A DNA stretch of 8,440 nt from an uncultured Chlamydiae bacterium (GTDB lineage Bacteria > Chlamydiota > Chlamydiia > Chlamydiales > SM23-39). The translations under genes were made by a program, and so were the position numbers. Numbering within the stretch: position 1 is the stretch's first letter; every line of letters begins with the position of its first letter. The stretch lies in NCBI GenBank assembly GCA_903864395.1, contig CAIPFQ010000096.1, forward strand, positions 1 to 8,440, read 5' to 3'. Under the pieces are notes generated by a model that did not search any database, was not told the origin of the DNA, and saw only the letters and a program-made list of their open reading frames with translations. Below, piece by piece: positions 1-6,398 of the stretch.

Positions 1-1235
1 TAATGCTAACTGTCCGTAAAATGTCTCAGGGAGGAGGTTTTTTGGGGAGCGAGGTGGAAAGAGAAAATCTCATTCGGGAGCTTTTAGCTCTTGAGCCTCC
101 CTTTTTCGATCTCGAATATGACATGGATCCAACGTTTCTTCATGAAGCGATCCAAAGACACCCCAAGACAAAATTCATCCTTTCTTATCATAACTTTCAA
201 GAAACCCCTCAAGACTTAGATCGAATATACCGCTCCATGCAAGCCTACGCCGCTTTTAGCTACAAAATCGCAGCCATGGCTCAATCGACAAACGATGCGC
301 TCAAAATGCTCCTTTTTGTAAAAACGCATCCTAAAACAAGCGCCATTTGCATGGGGGAGAGGGGATCGTTTGCTAGAGTGCTCGGCAGTGTGGCTGGCAA
401 CCTCATCAACTATGCAAGCTTCGATGAGACAGAACCCTGTGCGCCAGGCCAGTTGAACGCACAGGAATTGATGGATATTTATCATTTCCCTTCTTTGAAT
501 ACGAAAACCGCTATTTACGGCCTCATCGGCGATCCCATTGAACAAAGTCCAGGGCATCTCTATCATAATGGCGTCTTTCAACAAAGAAACCTCAATGCTG
601 TCTATGTCAAAATGAAGCTAGAACCAGAGGCGCTCGCAGAATTCATTCCCCTAGCAAAAGCCTTTGGATTTCAAGGCTTAAGCGTTACGATTCCACTCAA
701 AGAAAAAATTCTGCCCTTTCTCGATGAAATTGCGTCTGCAGCAAAAGAAATCGGAGCCATCAACACCCTTCTTTTTAAACAGGGATGGATTCTGGGGACG
801 AATACGGATGGTCTCGGAGCTCTCGATGCCATTGAAAATAAATGTTTTGTGCGGGGAAAAAAAATTGTTCTTCTCGGTGCCGGAGGAGCTGCCCGCGCCA
901 TAGCTTTTGAAGCGAAGCAACGGGGCGCTAAAATTGTCATCCTCAATCGAACCCAGCAAAGAGCCAAAAAACTTGCAGCCGATCTGGACTGTGAAGCAGG
1001 GGGGCTCGATGAAATCCCTAACGATTACGAAATTCTTATTCACTGTTCCCCGAATCCCATGCCGATCGATCCTCAAAAGATAAGATCAAAAACATTGGCA
1101 ATGGATGTTGTCTATTCCCCCAAAAAGACACCTTTTCTCAAAGAGGCATCCTTAAAGGAGTGTCAGATCGTTTATGGAGAGGAAATGTTTCTGAATCAAG
1201 CCGCTAGGCAAACCGCTTTCTGGACGAGCCCATGA
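1..1235 (+). CDS. aroDE: Bifunctional 3-dehydroquinate dehydratase (type I) / shikimate dehydrogenase AroDE, 5'-truncated by window edge
   Basis: This cytosolic fusion enzyme dehydrates 3-dehydroquinate and then reduces 3-dehydroshikimate to shikimate with NADPH. Residues here are counted from the ATG at base 3, which is almost certainly internal. The frame opens at TVRKMSQGG, which matches the Arg82/Glu86 region of E. coli AroD (TFRSAKEGG), so about 80 residues, including the true start, lie upstream. The dehydratase half runs to about residue 165 and has the catalytic His63 (ILSYHNF), Schiff-base Lys88 (YKIAAMAQS), Arg125 and the APGQ motif (147-150). The dehydrogenase half (about 169-410) has the substrate loop at 182-184, catalytic Lys233 (VTIPLKE), Asp269 (GTNTDG), the nucleotide-binding GAGGAA (292-297), NRT (315-317) and a C-terminal Gln near 399. 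The second serine of the usual S-x-S substrate loop is Gly184; I recall the same in Chlamydia AroDE. The stop overlaps the aroB start as ATGA. Confidence 0.95.
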   Translation, partial: MLTVRKMSQGGGFLGSEVERENLIRELLALEPPFFDLEYDMDPTFLHEAIQRHPKTKFILSYHNFQETPQDLDRIYRSMQAYAAFSYKIAAMAQSTNDALKMLLFVKTHPKTSAICMGERGSFARVLGSVAGNLINYASFDETEPCAPGQLNAQELMDIYHFPSLNTKTAIYGLIGDPIEQSPGHLYHNGVFQQRNLNAVYVKMKLEPEALAEFIPLAKAFGFQGLSVTIPLKEKILPFLDEIASAAKEIGAINTLLFKQGWILGTNTDGLGALDAIENKCFVRGKKIVLLGAGGAARAIAFEAKQRGAKIVILNRTQQRAKKLAADLDCEAGGLDEIPNDYEILIHCSPNPMPIDPQKIRSKTLAMDVVYSPKKTPFLKEASLKECQIVYGEEMFLNQAARQTAFWTSP

Positions 1236-2278
1236 TAGACAAAATTCTGATTTTTCCCTCAACAGAGCTTTTTCTTGGCAATCAACTTCTTAAAACAGAT
1301 AAGCTCTTAGAGCTTTGTGGCAATCAAAAAGTCGTTCTTGTTGCAGACGCAGCGATCAAAGATCTATACGCCGTAGCGCTTGCAAAAAAACTGCGGGCGA
1401 ACCTTCTTACGATCCCAAGTGGAGAAAAAACAAAAAACTGGGATACGGCGCAAACTCTCATCGATCAACTGTTCCAAGTAGGCTGTGGACGAGACACCCT
1501 CTTGATCGCTTTGGGAGGAGGCGTGACAACGGATCTTGTCGGATTTGTCGCCTCCATTTATATGCGCTCTCTTCCTTTCATTTCGATCCCCACCACTTTG
1601 TTGGCGATGGTCGATGCGGCCATTGGAGGCAAAACCGCGATCAACACGCCCTACGGCAAAAACCTCATTGGAACTATGTACCCACCACAAGCGATTTTTG
1701 TCGATTTTGATGTGCTCCAAACACTTCCTGCAAAAGAATGGTTGAATGGCCTGGCCGAAATTTTAAAAATGGGACTGATTCGCGATGGTTCCCTCTGGGA
1801 AATGGCTCAAAAAAATGGGGAAAGTTCGGCAATGATTCTGCAAGCGATCCTGGGGAAAATGCAAGTTATCGAACAAGATCCAATGGAACAAGGGTTGCGG
1901 CGTATTCTCAATTTTGGCCATACCATCGGCCATGCCTTGGAAGCTGTGTCTCTCTATAAAATGCCTCATGGGCAAGCGGTCGCTTTAGGTTGCCTTGTCG
2001 AGGCGCATTTGAGTCTGCAGCTAAACTATCTCGCGAAAGAAGATTTTGATTCTATTTTGGCGATGTATAAAAAGTTTGCTTTGACGCTTCCCAAAACATA
2101 TACCCGCTCTCATCTTTTGCAAGCCATGGCACATGATAAAAAAAGAGCTTTTGGACAAATTCGTTTCGTTCTCATTGATCAAATTGGCCATGCCATCCCC
2201 TTTGATGGCGCTTACTGCCGCTCTGTCTCGCCAAATGAATTAGAATCGACTCTCGATTGGATGGAACAATGGAAATAA
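1232..2278 (+). CDS. aroB: 3-dehydroquinate synthase AroB
   Basis: AroB converts DAHP to 3-dehydroquinate, the second step of the shikimate pathway, using NAD and a divalent metal in the cytosol. The 348 residues match the usual family length. Visible motifs are SGEKTK (63-68), the glycine-rich GGGVTTDLVGF (95-105), IPTTLLAMVDAAIGGKTAIN (119-138) and GKNLIG (142-147). The expected metal ligands are all present: Glu176 in GLAEILK, His230 in LNFGHTIGHALE and His246 in PHGQAVALG. The ATG overlaps the aroDE stop by four bases (ATGA), so translation is probably coupled. Only a weak GGACGAG lies just upstream, at 1222-1228. The product feeds the dehydratase half of the upstream AroDE. There are no frameshifts or missing catalytic residues. 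Confidence 0.97.
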   Translation: MIDKILIFPSTELFLGNQLLKTDKLLELCGNQKVVLVADAAIKDLYAVALAKKLRANLLTIPSGEKTKNWDTAQTLIDQLFQVGCGRDTLLIALGGGVTTDLVGFVASIYMRSLPFISIPTTLLAMVDAAIGGKTAINTPYGKNLIGTMYPPQAIFVDFDVLQTLPAKEWLNGLAEILKMGLIRDGSLWEMAQKNGESSAMILQAILGKMQVIEQDPMEQGLRRILNFGHTIGHALEAVSLYKMPHGQAVALGCLVEAHLSLQLNYLAKEDFDSILAMYKKFALTLPKTYTRSHLLQAMAHDKKRAFGQIRFVLIDQIGHAIPFDGAYCRSVSPNELESTLDWMEQWK

Positions 2279-3543
2279 AATCGCTGCTCAAACCAATTTG
2301 CGCGACGCTCAAAATGCCTGGATCAAAAAGTTATACCAATCGCGCGCTCATCATGGCGGCCTTGACAAAAGGCTCGGTATCTCTTAAAAACCCCCTGGAT
2401 AGCGAAGACACCGAGGCCATGATCGAAGCTCTTCGCACCCTAGGCATCAGGGTGGACAAGGAGCCAGACCAGATCATTGTTCATGGAGATGTAGGCGATA
2501 TTGCAAAGACACAGCATCACCTGTCGGTAAAAAACTCAGGAACTACGGCTCGATTCATGTTGGCTCTGCTCTGCATTGTCCCTGGGATAAAAATCCTTCA
2601 AGGCAGCCCGCGATTAAACAAAAGGCCCATTCGAGATCTGGTCGAAGCTTTACAAAGCTTAGGCGCTCAGATTGCTTATTGCAATCAGCTCCATCAGCTG
2701 CCAGTCAAAATTTCTTCGTCGCGTCTCTTTGGAGATTCAGTGCGCCTCAGCGGCGATGTGAGCAGCCAGTTTTGCTCGGCGATTCTTCTTATCTCTCCCT
2801 ATATCCTTTGCGCCAACAAAGGATTTACGATGCATATCGCAGGCGAGCTGATCTCAAAGCCCTATGTCAACATGACGCTAGGGTGTATGCAGGAATCAGG
2901 CGTCCATGTTGTGGTGCAAAAACCCTCTTCGCTCTATTTTGTCCCTGCCTCTCAAAGCTATCGCAGGGTGCAATATCTCATTGAAGGCGATTTTTCTAGC
3001 GCCAGCTATTTTTTCGCTATCGCCGCTTTGACGCGATCGACAATCACTGTGGAAAATTTAAACCCCTTGTCTTTGCAAGCGGATCGACAATTTTTAAAAA
3101 TGTTAGAAACAATGGGAAATTCTGTGCGCTACGAGAACAACAGCCTGTGTATCGAAGGAAAACAGGTTGTTGCTTTAGATCAAGTCTCTATGGAAGATTG
3201 CCCCGATCAAATCATGACGATGGCGGTGCTGGCCGCGTTTGCCAAAGGAGTTACGCAAATTTCAGGGGCTCGCTCTCTCCGAGTGAAAGAAACAGATCGG
3301 GTTTTTGCCTTGAAAAAAGAGCTAGGAAAGATGGGGATTCGAGTGGAAGAAACTTTCGATACTTTGGTCATTTACGGAGGCTTGCCCCATGCAGCGGCCA
3401 TCGCCACTTACAACGATCATAGAATCGCCATGGCCTTTGCTGTCGCAGGCGTATTTTTGCCAGGAATCGTCATTCATCATCCCGAAGTTGTGTGCAAAAC
3501 ATTTCCCACTTTCTGGGAAGTTTTAAATGAGCTGTATGAATAA
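2269..3543 (+). CDS. aroA: 3-phosphoshikimate 1-carboxyvinyltransferase (EPSP synthase) AroA
   Basis: AroA transfers the enolpyruvyl group of phosphoenolpyruvate to shikimate 3-phosphate. I chose the ATG at 2269, giving 424 residues that begin MEIKSLLKP a few residues before the first conserved motif. The frame also has an upstream TTG at 2257 that would add four residues. The motifs in order are PGSKSYTNRALIMAAL (17-32, with Lys20, Ser21 and Arg25), NSGTTARF (89-96), GSPRLNKRPIRDLV (112-125), SGDVSSQFCSA (161-171), the catalytic Asp313 region (CPDQIMTMAVLAAFAKG), RVKETDR (338-344, with catalytic Glu341), YNDHRIAMAFAVAG (381-394) and CKTFPTFWEVL (409-419). The start overlaps the aroB stop by ten bases with only a weak GGATGGA upstream, which suggests coupled translation. 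NSGTT resembles the class II motif, whereas SPRLNKRPI resembles class I, so I do not assign a glyphosate class. Confidence 0.97.
   Translation: MEIKSLLKPICATLKMPGSKSYTNRALIMAALTKGSVSLKNPLDSEDTEAMIEALRTLGIRVDKEPDQIIVHGDVGDIAKTQHHLSVKNSGTTARFMLALLCIVPGIKILQGSPRLNKRPIRDLVEALQSLGAQIAYCNQLHQLPVKISSSRLFGDSVRLSGDVSSQFCSAILLISPYILCANKGFTMHIAGELISKPYVNMTLGCMQESGVHVVVQKPSSLYFVPASQSYRRVQYLIEGDFSSASYFFAIAALTRSTITVENLNPLSLQADRQFLKMLETMGNSVRYENNSLCIEGKQVVALDQVSMEDCPDQIMTMAVLAAFAKGVTQISGARSLRVKETDRVFALKKELGKMGIRVEETFDTLVIYGGLPHAAAIATYNDHRIAMAFAVAGVFLPGIVIHHPEVVCKTFPTFWEVLNELYE
3515..3520 (+). promoter_or_regulatory. Ribosome binding site of aroK
   Basis: GGGAAG lies six bases upstream of the ATG at 3527, inside the end of aroA. 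It favours this start over the ATG at 3536. Confidence 0.5.
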
Positions 3544-4033
3544 TATTATTTTCATCGGCTTTATGGGCTCAGGGAAATCGACCGTAGCCAGACGCTTGAG
3601 TCAATGCCTCAGCATCCCTTGGGTCGAAATGGACGCTTTAGTCTATCAAAAAACAGAGACGAAAAATATGCATGAGGTTTTTGCAAAAGGAGGCGAATTC
3701 CTTTTGCGCACGACTGAAATTGCGATTGCGCAAGAATATGCCTCGCAAAAGAATTTGATTATTTCCACGGGAGGAGGCGTGGTCCTCAATAAAATCATTC
3801 TCGATTTTTTTAAGCAAGCTGGAGGAAAAGTGATTTTTTTGAATGCTACGTTCGATACGCTCGCAAAGCGACTAGAAAAAGATGAGGAGAGACCTTTGTT
3901 TAAAAAGGATACGAACACAAAAAAACTCTATGAGTTTCGATGGCCTCTGTATGTAAATTATGCTGATGAGATTTTGAATGTCGATAACCAATCCGTCGAC
4001 GACATCGTCAAAGGAGTTTTGAATGGCCTCTAA
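3527..4033 (+). CDS. aroK: Shikimate kinase AroK
   Basis: AroK phosphorylates shikimate with ATP to give shikimate 3-phosphate, the AroA substrate. The 168 residues fit the small nucleoside-monophosphate-kinase-fold family. The P-loop is GFMGSGKST (11-19). The shikimate-binding Asp36 is present but sits in EMD rather than the usual DTD. Other expected residues are Arg61 (FLLRTTE), the TGGGV loop (81-85), lid Arg122 (EERPLF) and Arg138 (EFRWPLY). A GGGAAG at 3515-3520, six bases before the ATG, supports this start. A second ATG at 3536 would remove three residues. The gene overlaps the end of aroA by 17 bases and aroC by 11. It is more diverged than its neighbours, but the operon context leaves little doubt. 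It could equally be named aroL, because the two kinase names are not separable from sequence. Confidence 0.93.
   Translation: MSCMNNIIFIGFMGSGKSTVARRLSQCLSIPWVEMDALVYQKTETKNMHEVFAKGGEFLLRTTEIAIAQEYASQKNLIISTGGGVVLNKIILDFFKQAGGKVIFLNATFDTLAKRLEKDEERPLFKKDTNTKKLYEFRWPLYVNYADEILNVDNQSVDDIVKGVLNGL
4011..4016 (+). promoter_or_regulatory. Ribosome binding site of aroC
   Basis: AAGGAG is a near-consensus Shine-Dalgarno sequence, six bases before the aroC ATG at 4023 and inside the last codons of aroK. It fixes the aroC start. Confidence 0.75.
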
Positions 4034-5117
4034 TTTTTTTGGACAAATTTTTCGGATCACAACGTTTGGAGAATCACACGGCCCTGGGATCGGGGTGGTG
4101 ATTGATGGCTGCCCTGCGGGACTTTGTTTAGAGGAAAGAGATATTTGTGAAGAACTTGCCCTTCGTCAGCCTGGTAAAAATCTCTACACGTCCCCAAGAA
4201 AAGAAGGAGATTTTGCCGAAATCTTATCAGGGGTTTTCGAGGGAAAAACAACAGGGGCTCCCATCGCCATTTTCATTCGAAACAAAGATGCTGACAGCGC
4301 GCAATATGAGGCGATCAAAGATCTGTATCGCCCTGGCCACGCAAATTTCACCTATTTAGAAAAATATGGAATTTTTGATTACAGAGGCGCTGGAAGATCG
4401 TCTGCGCGAGAAACCGCAGCGCGTGTCGCCGGAGGAGCTGTGGCCAAAAAGCTCCTTGCTCATTGCAACATAGCATGCACTGCGTTTGTCTCTGAAATCG
4501 GAGGGATTGCTATTTCTCCTCCAGACTTATCGAACTTGCAAACGATTCGTGAAAAAACCCATGCCAGCCCGATTTTTTGTCCCGATGCAATCGCCGCACA
4601 AAAAATCATGCAAAAGATCAGCGAGATCAAGGAAGAAAAAGATTCCTTAGGAGGCATTCTTTCCTGCGTGGCTCATGCACCGCCAGGACTCGGAGATCCA
4701 GTCTATTGCAAGCTAGAGGCTATGCTCGCTTTTGCAATGCTCTCTTTGCCAGCTACTAAGGGGTTTGAAATTGGCTCAGGCTTTGGATCTGCTCGTATGA
4801 GAGGCTCTGAGCATAACGATCCGTTTGATCTCGATGAGCAAGGCAAAATCCGTTTAGCTACGAATTTTGCAGGGGGCACGTTGGGCGGCATTTCTACGGG
4901 GGCTCCTATCCTCTTTAAGGTCGCTTTTAAACCAACCTCAAGTATTCAAAAGCCTCAAGCCACGGTGAATCTTCAAGGAGAAAAAGCTCCCTTTCAAATG
5001 CCAGAAACAGGGAGGCACGATCCTTGCGTTGCGATTCGCGCTGTTCCCATCGTCGAAGCCATGACGGCACTCGTCCTGGCCGATGCACTGCTACTGGGAA
5101 GGTGTGCAAAGCTCTAA
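4023..5117 (+). CDS. aroC: Chorismate synthase AroC
   Basis: AroC removes phosphate from EPSP to give chorismate, the last common precursor of aromatic compounds. The enzyme needs reduced FMN. At 364 residues it has full family length. It shows the N-terminal FGESHGPGIGVVIDG (15-29) with catalytic His19, RPGHANFTYLEKYG (103-116) with His106, FDYRGAGRSSARETAARVA (118-136), SGFGSARMRGSEHND (252-266), NFAGGTLGGISTGAPI (281-296), and the C-terminal GRHDPC (330-335) with Asp333 followed by AVPIVEAM. The start is well supported by AAGGAG at 4011-4016, six bases ahead, the clearest ribosome binding site in the operon. The stop codon overlaps the stop of the convergent transporter gene. What uses the chorismate (menaquinone, folate or amino acids) cannot be seen here. 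Confidence 0.98.
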   Translation: MASNFFGQIFRITTFGESHGPGIGVVIDGCPAGLCLEERDICEELALRQPGKNLYTSPRKEGDFAEILSGVFEGKTTGAPIAIFIRNKDADSAQYEAIKDLYRPGHANFTYLEKYGIFDYRGAGRSSARETAARVAGGAVAKKLLAHCNIACTAFVSEIGGIAISPPDLSNLQTIREKTHASPIFCPDAIAAQKIMQKISEIKEEKDSLGGILSCVAHAPPGLGDPVYCKLEAMLAFAMLSLPATKGFEIGSGFGSARMRGSEHNDPFDLDEQGKIRLATNFAGGTLGGISTGAPILFKVAFKPTSSIQKPQATVNLQGEKAPFQMPETGRHDPCVAIRAVPIVEAMTALVLADALLLGRCAKL

Positions 5118-6271
5118 AGATTGGAAGATTTTTTTCGATTACGATCTGCAAAACTGATGAGGTAAAGAGAAAAAGAAGTGAGGGCAAGGAAATAAAAAAG
5201 ACCCTCGACCCCAAACCAAGACATCGCAAGGGGCGCTACAAGAGGCCCTAGAATCGCTCCAATGCCGTAAGACAACACAAAGCTCCCAGTCGCCGCTATA
5301 ATTTGGTTCGAAGACACTTTTTCACAAACGTAAGCCATGCTCAACGGATAAATGGTAAGAGACGCCCCACCAAAACACCACCCAAGAAAAAATAGCAGCC
5401 AGTATATTTTGCCCACAAAAGGAATCATCAGCGCGGTCACAGTTGTCGCAAGCGAAATAATGCAAAGCACTCTATGCCGATCCGTCTTGTCCGCCCATAG
5501 GCCAACGGGCCACTGAAACACGAGGCCCCCAAAAATAATCGTTGCCATCCAAAAGCTAATATAAGAAATGCTAAGCCCAATTTCTTTCGCGTAGACAGGC
5601 ACAAGCCCGTAGATCGCCCCCAACAAAATGCCAGAAATCACGCCCCCTAAAAACCCTAAGGGAGAAATTCGAAAAGCCTTTAGAATATTCATTCTTTCGT
5701 GATGCTCGATCTTAGGCTCCGAAAGTTTTTGCATGGCAATCGGAAAGATCGAAATCACCGAAAGAGCAGATGTAATGTAAAAAGGAAAAAGCGATTGGAT
5801 GGGCGCAAGATTAATTAAGAATTGCCCAAGAGCAAGAGCGCCATAATAAACAGCGAGATAAATGGAAAGAACGACGCTTCTCGACTCTTCTGGGCTCTGC
5901 ATCAAAAGCCAGCTTTCAATCACAATATAGACCCCTGCGATACAAATGCCACACCCTAAACGAATGATAGCCCAATACACGGGATCTACCCAAAAAGATT
6001 GCAAAAATACTAAACAGCTCGAAATCGCCGCGAACAGAAAGAAAGAACGAATATGCCCTATCCGACCAATCCATCGATCCAACCACAGCGAGCCAAGTAA
6101 AATGCCCACGTAAAGAGAGGCTGTGACCGCGCCGATCACCTCAGTGCTGAAATGTTCTAAATCGAGACGGACGGACACAAATGTATTCATCAAGCCACAT
6201 CCCATAATAAGCAAAATAAGACTCAAGAGAGGAGGAAGAAGACTTCGTATTAAGGGGATCATAACTTTCAT
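5114..6271 (-). CDS. Major facilitator superfamily transporter, YcaD-like
   Basis: This is a 385-residue inner-membrane protein whose hydrophobic stretches run through almost its whole length, consistent with 12 membrane segments and a central cytoplasmic loop near residues 181-200 (SEPKIEHHERMN). MFS loop motifs follow the second helix of each half: GSLWLDRWIGRIG (60-72) and PVGLWADKTDRHR (255-267). From memory, the closest match is E. coli YcaD, shared at VIESWLLM (117-124), VYYGALALGQ (141-150), VISGILLGAIYGLVPVY (211-227), FWMA (240-243) and TIYPLSMAYVCEKV (306-319). The substrate of that subfamily is not known to me, so no cargo is claimed. The ATG at 6271 has AGGG four bases upstream; the ATG at 6262 is an alternative start. 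The gene converges on aroC with a four-base overlap, so it is transcribed separately from the aro operon. Confidence 0.9.
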   Translation of the reverse strand: MKVMIPLIRSLLPPLLSLILLIMGCGLMNTFVSVRLDLEHFSTEVIGAVTASLYVGILLGSLWLDRWIGRIGHIRSFFLFAAISSCLVFLQSFWVDPVYWAIIRLGCGICIAGVYIVIESWLLMQSPEESRSVVLSIYLAVYYGALALGQFLINLAPIQSLFPFYITSALSVISIFPIAMQKLSEPKIEHHERMNILKAFRISPLGFLGGVISGILLGAIYGLVPVYAKEIGLSISYISFWMATIIFGGLVFQWPVGLWADKTDRHRVLCIISLATTVTALMIPFVGKIYWLLFFLGWCFGGASLTIYPLSMAYVCEKVSSNQIIAATGSFVLSYGIGAILGPLVAPLAMSWFGVEGLFYFLALTSFSLYLISFADRNRKKSSNL

Positions 6272-6305
6272 TATACCCTATATTAGGTGTTCTTTTTATA
6301 AAGAT

Positions 6306-6364
6306 CTTGCATCTATATGTCCGTAAGTGCGTTACGTGTTTATTTAAAAAGCTTGCAATTATAA
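6306..6364 (+). repeat. Imperfect 13-base direct repeat pair
   Basis: CTTGCATCTATAT at 6306-6318 and CTTGCAATTATAA at 6352-6364 agree at 10 of 13 positions, and their starts are 46 bases apart. The second copy overlaps the plus-strand TATAAT. They may be paired binding sites, duplicated promoter elements or chance AT-rich similarity. Confidence 0.25.
6322..6336. repeat. Small perfect dyad (CGTAA-5-TTACG), possible operator
   Basis: CGTAA and its reverse complement TTACG are separated by five bases in the middle of the divergent region. The arms are short and such a dyad can occur by chance, but the position between two start sites would suit a regulator. Confidence 0.3.
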
Positions 6365-6365
6365 T
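6360..6365 (+). promoter_or_regulatory. Candidate -10 box (TATAAT) for the gene at 6399
   Basis: A perfect TATAAT would place the transcript start near 6372, leaving a leader of about 27 bases before the ATG at 6399. The best -35 at about 17 bases' spacing, TGTTTA at 6337-6342, is poor, so the promoter would be weak or relaxed. Confidence 0.4.
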
Positions 6366-6389
6366 AATAAAAATGAAATAATGGAATTT

Positions 6390-6393
6390 GAGG
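6390..6393 (+). promoter_or_regulatory. Ribosome binding site of the unknown gene
   Basis: GAGG lies five bases before the ATG at 6399 and decides that start over the in-frame ATG at 6381, which has no purine-rich leader. A second candidate, AGGA at 6464-6467, lies six bases before an in-frame ATG at 6474. Confidence 0.5.
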
Positions 6394-6398
6394 TAGTT

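Larger units (their letters stand above)
1..5117 (+). other. aroDE-aroB-aroA-aroK-aroC overlapping operon
   Basis: Five consecutive same-strand genes each overlap the next, by 4, 10, 17 and 11 bases with the starts chosen here. There is no room for internal promoters or terminators outside coding sequence. This supports one transcript with coupled translation. Together the genes carry steps two to seven of the shikimate pathway; DAHP synthase is not present. The promoter must lie left of the window. From memory, Chlamydia trachomatis has the same five genes in the order aroA-aroL-aroC-aroB-aroDE, so the A-K-C block is shared and the B/DE block is placed differently. Confidence 0.85.
6272..6398. 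promoter_or_regulatory. AT-rich divergent intergenic region
   Basis: These 127 bases separate the minus-strand transporter gene from the plus-strand gene that starts at 6399, so both promoters should lie here. The stretch is visibly richer in A and T than the coding DNA on either side. On the plus strand it holds a perfect TATAAT. On the minus strand there is a TATAAT at 6275-6270, touching the transporter start codon. No convincing -35 hexamer is seen for either. Confidence 0.6.

Noticed and set aside
216..1076. Minus-strand open frames of 98 to 132 codons opposite aroDE
   Set aside because: They lie entirely within a well-conserved coding gene, have no family resemblance or ribosome binding site, and are frame shadows.
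2257..2268. TTG at 2257 as the aroA start
   Set aside because: An in-frame ATG only four codons later leaves the first conserved motif intact; the TTG has no better ribosome binding site. It remains possible but less likely.
5174..5206. GAGGG and CCCTC arms around an A-rich loop as a terminator
   Set aside because: The stem is only five base pairs with a long loop, has no T-run behind it, and lies within the transporter coding sequence.
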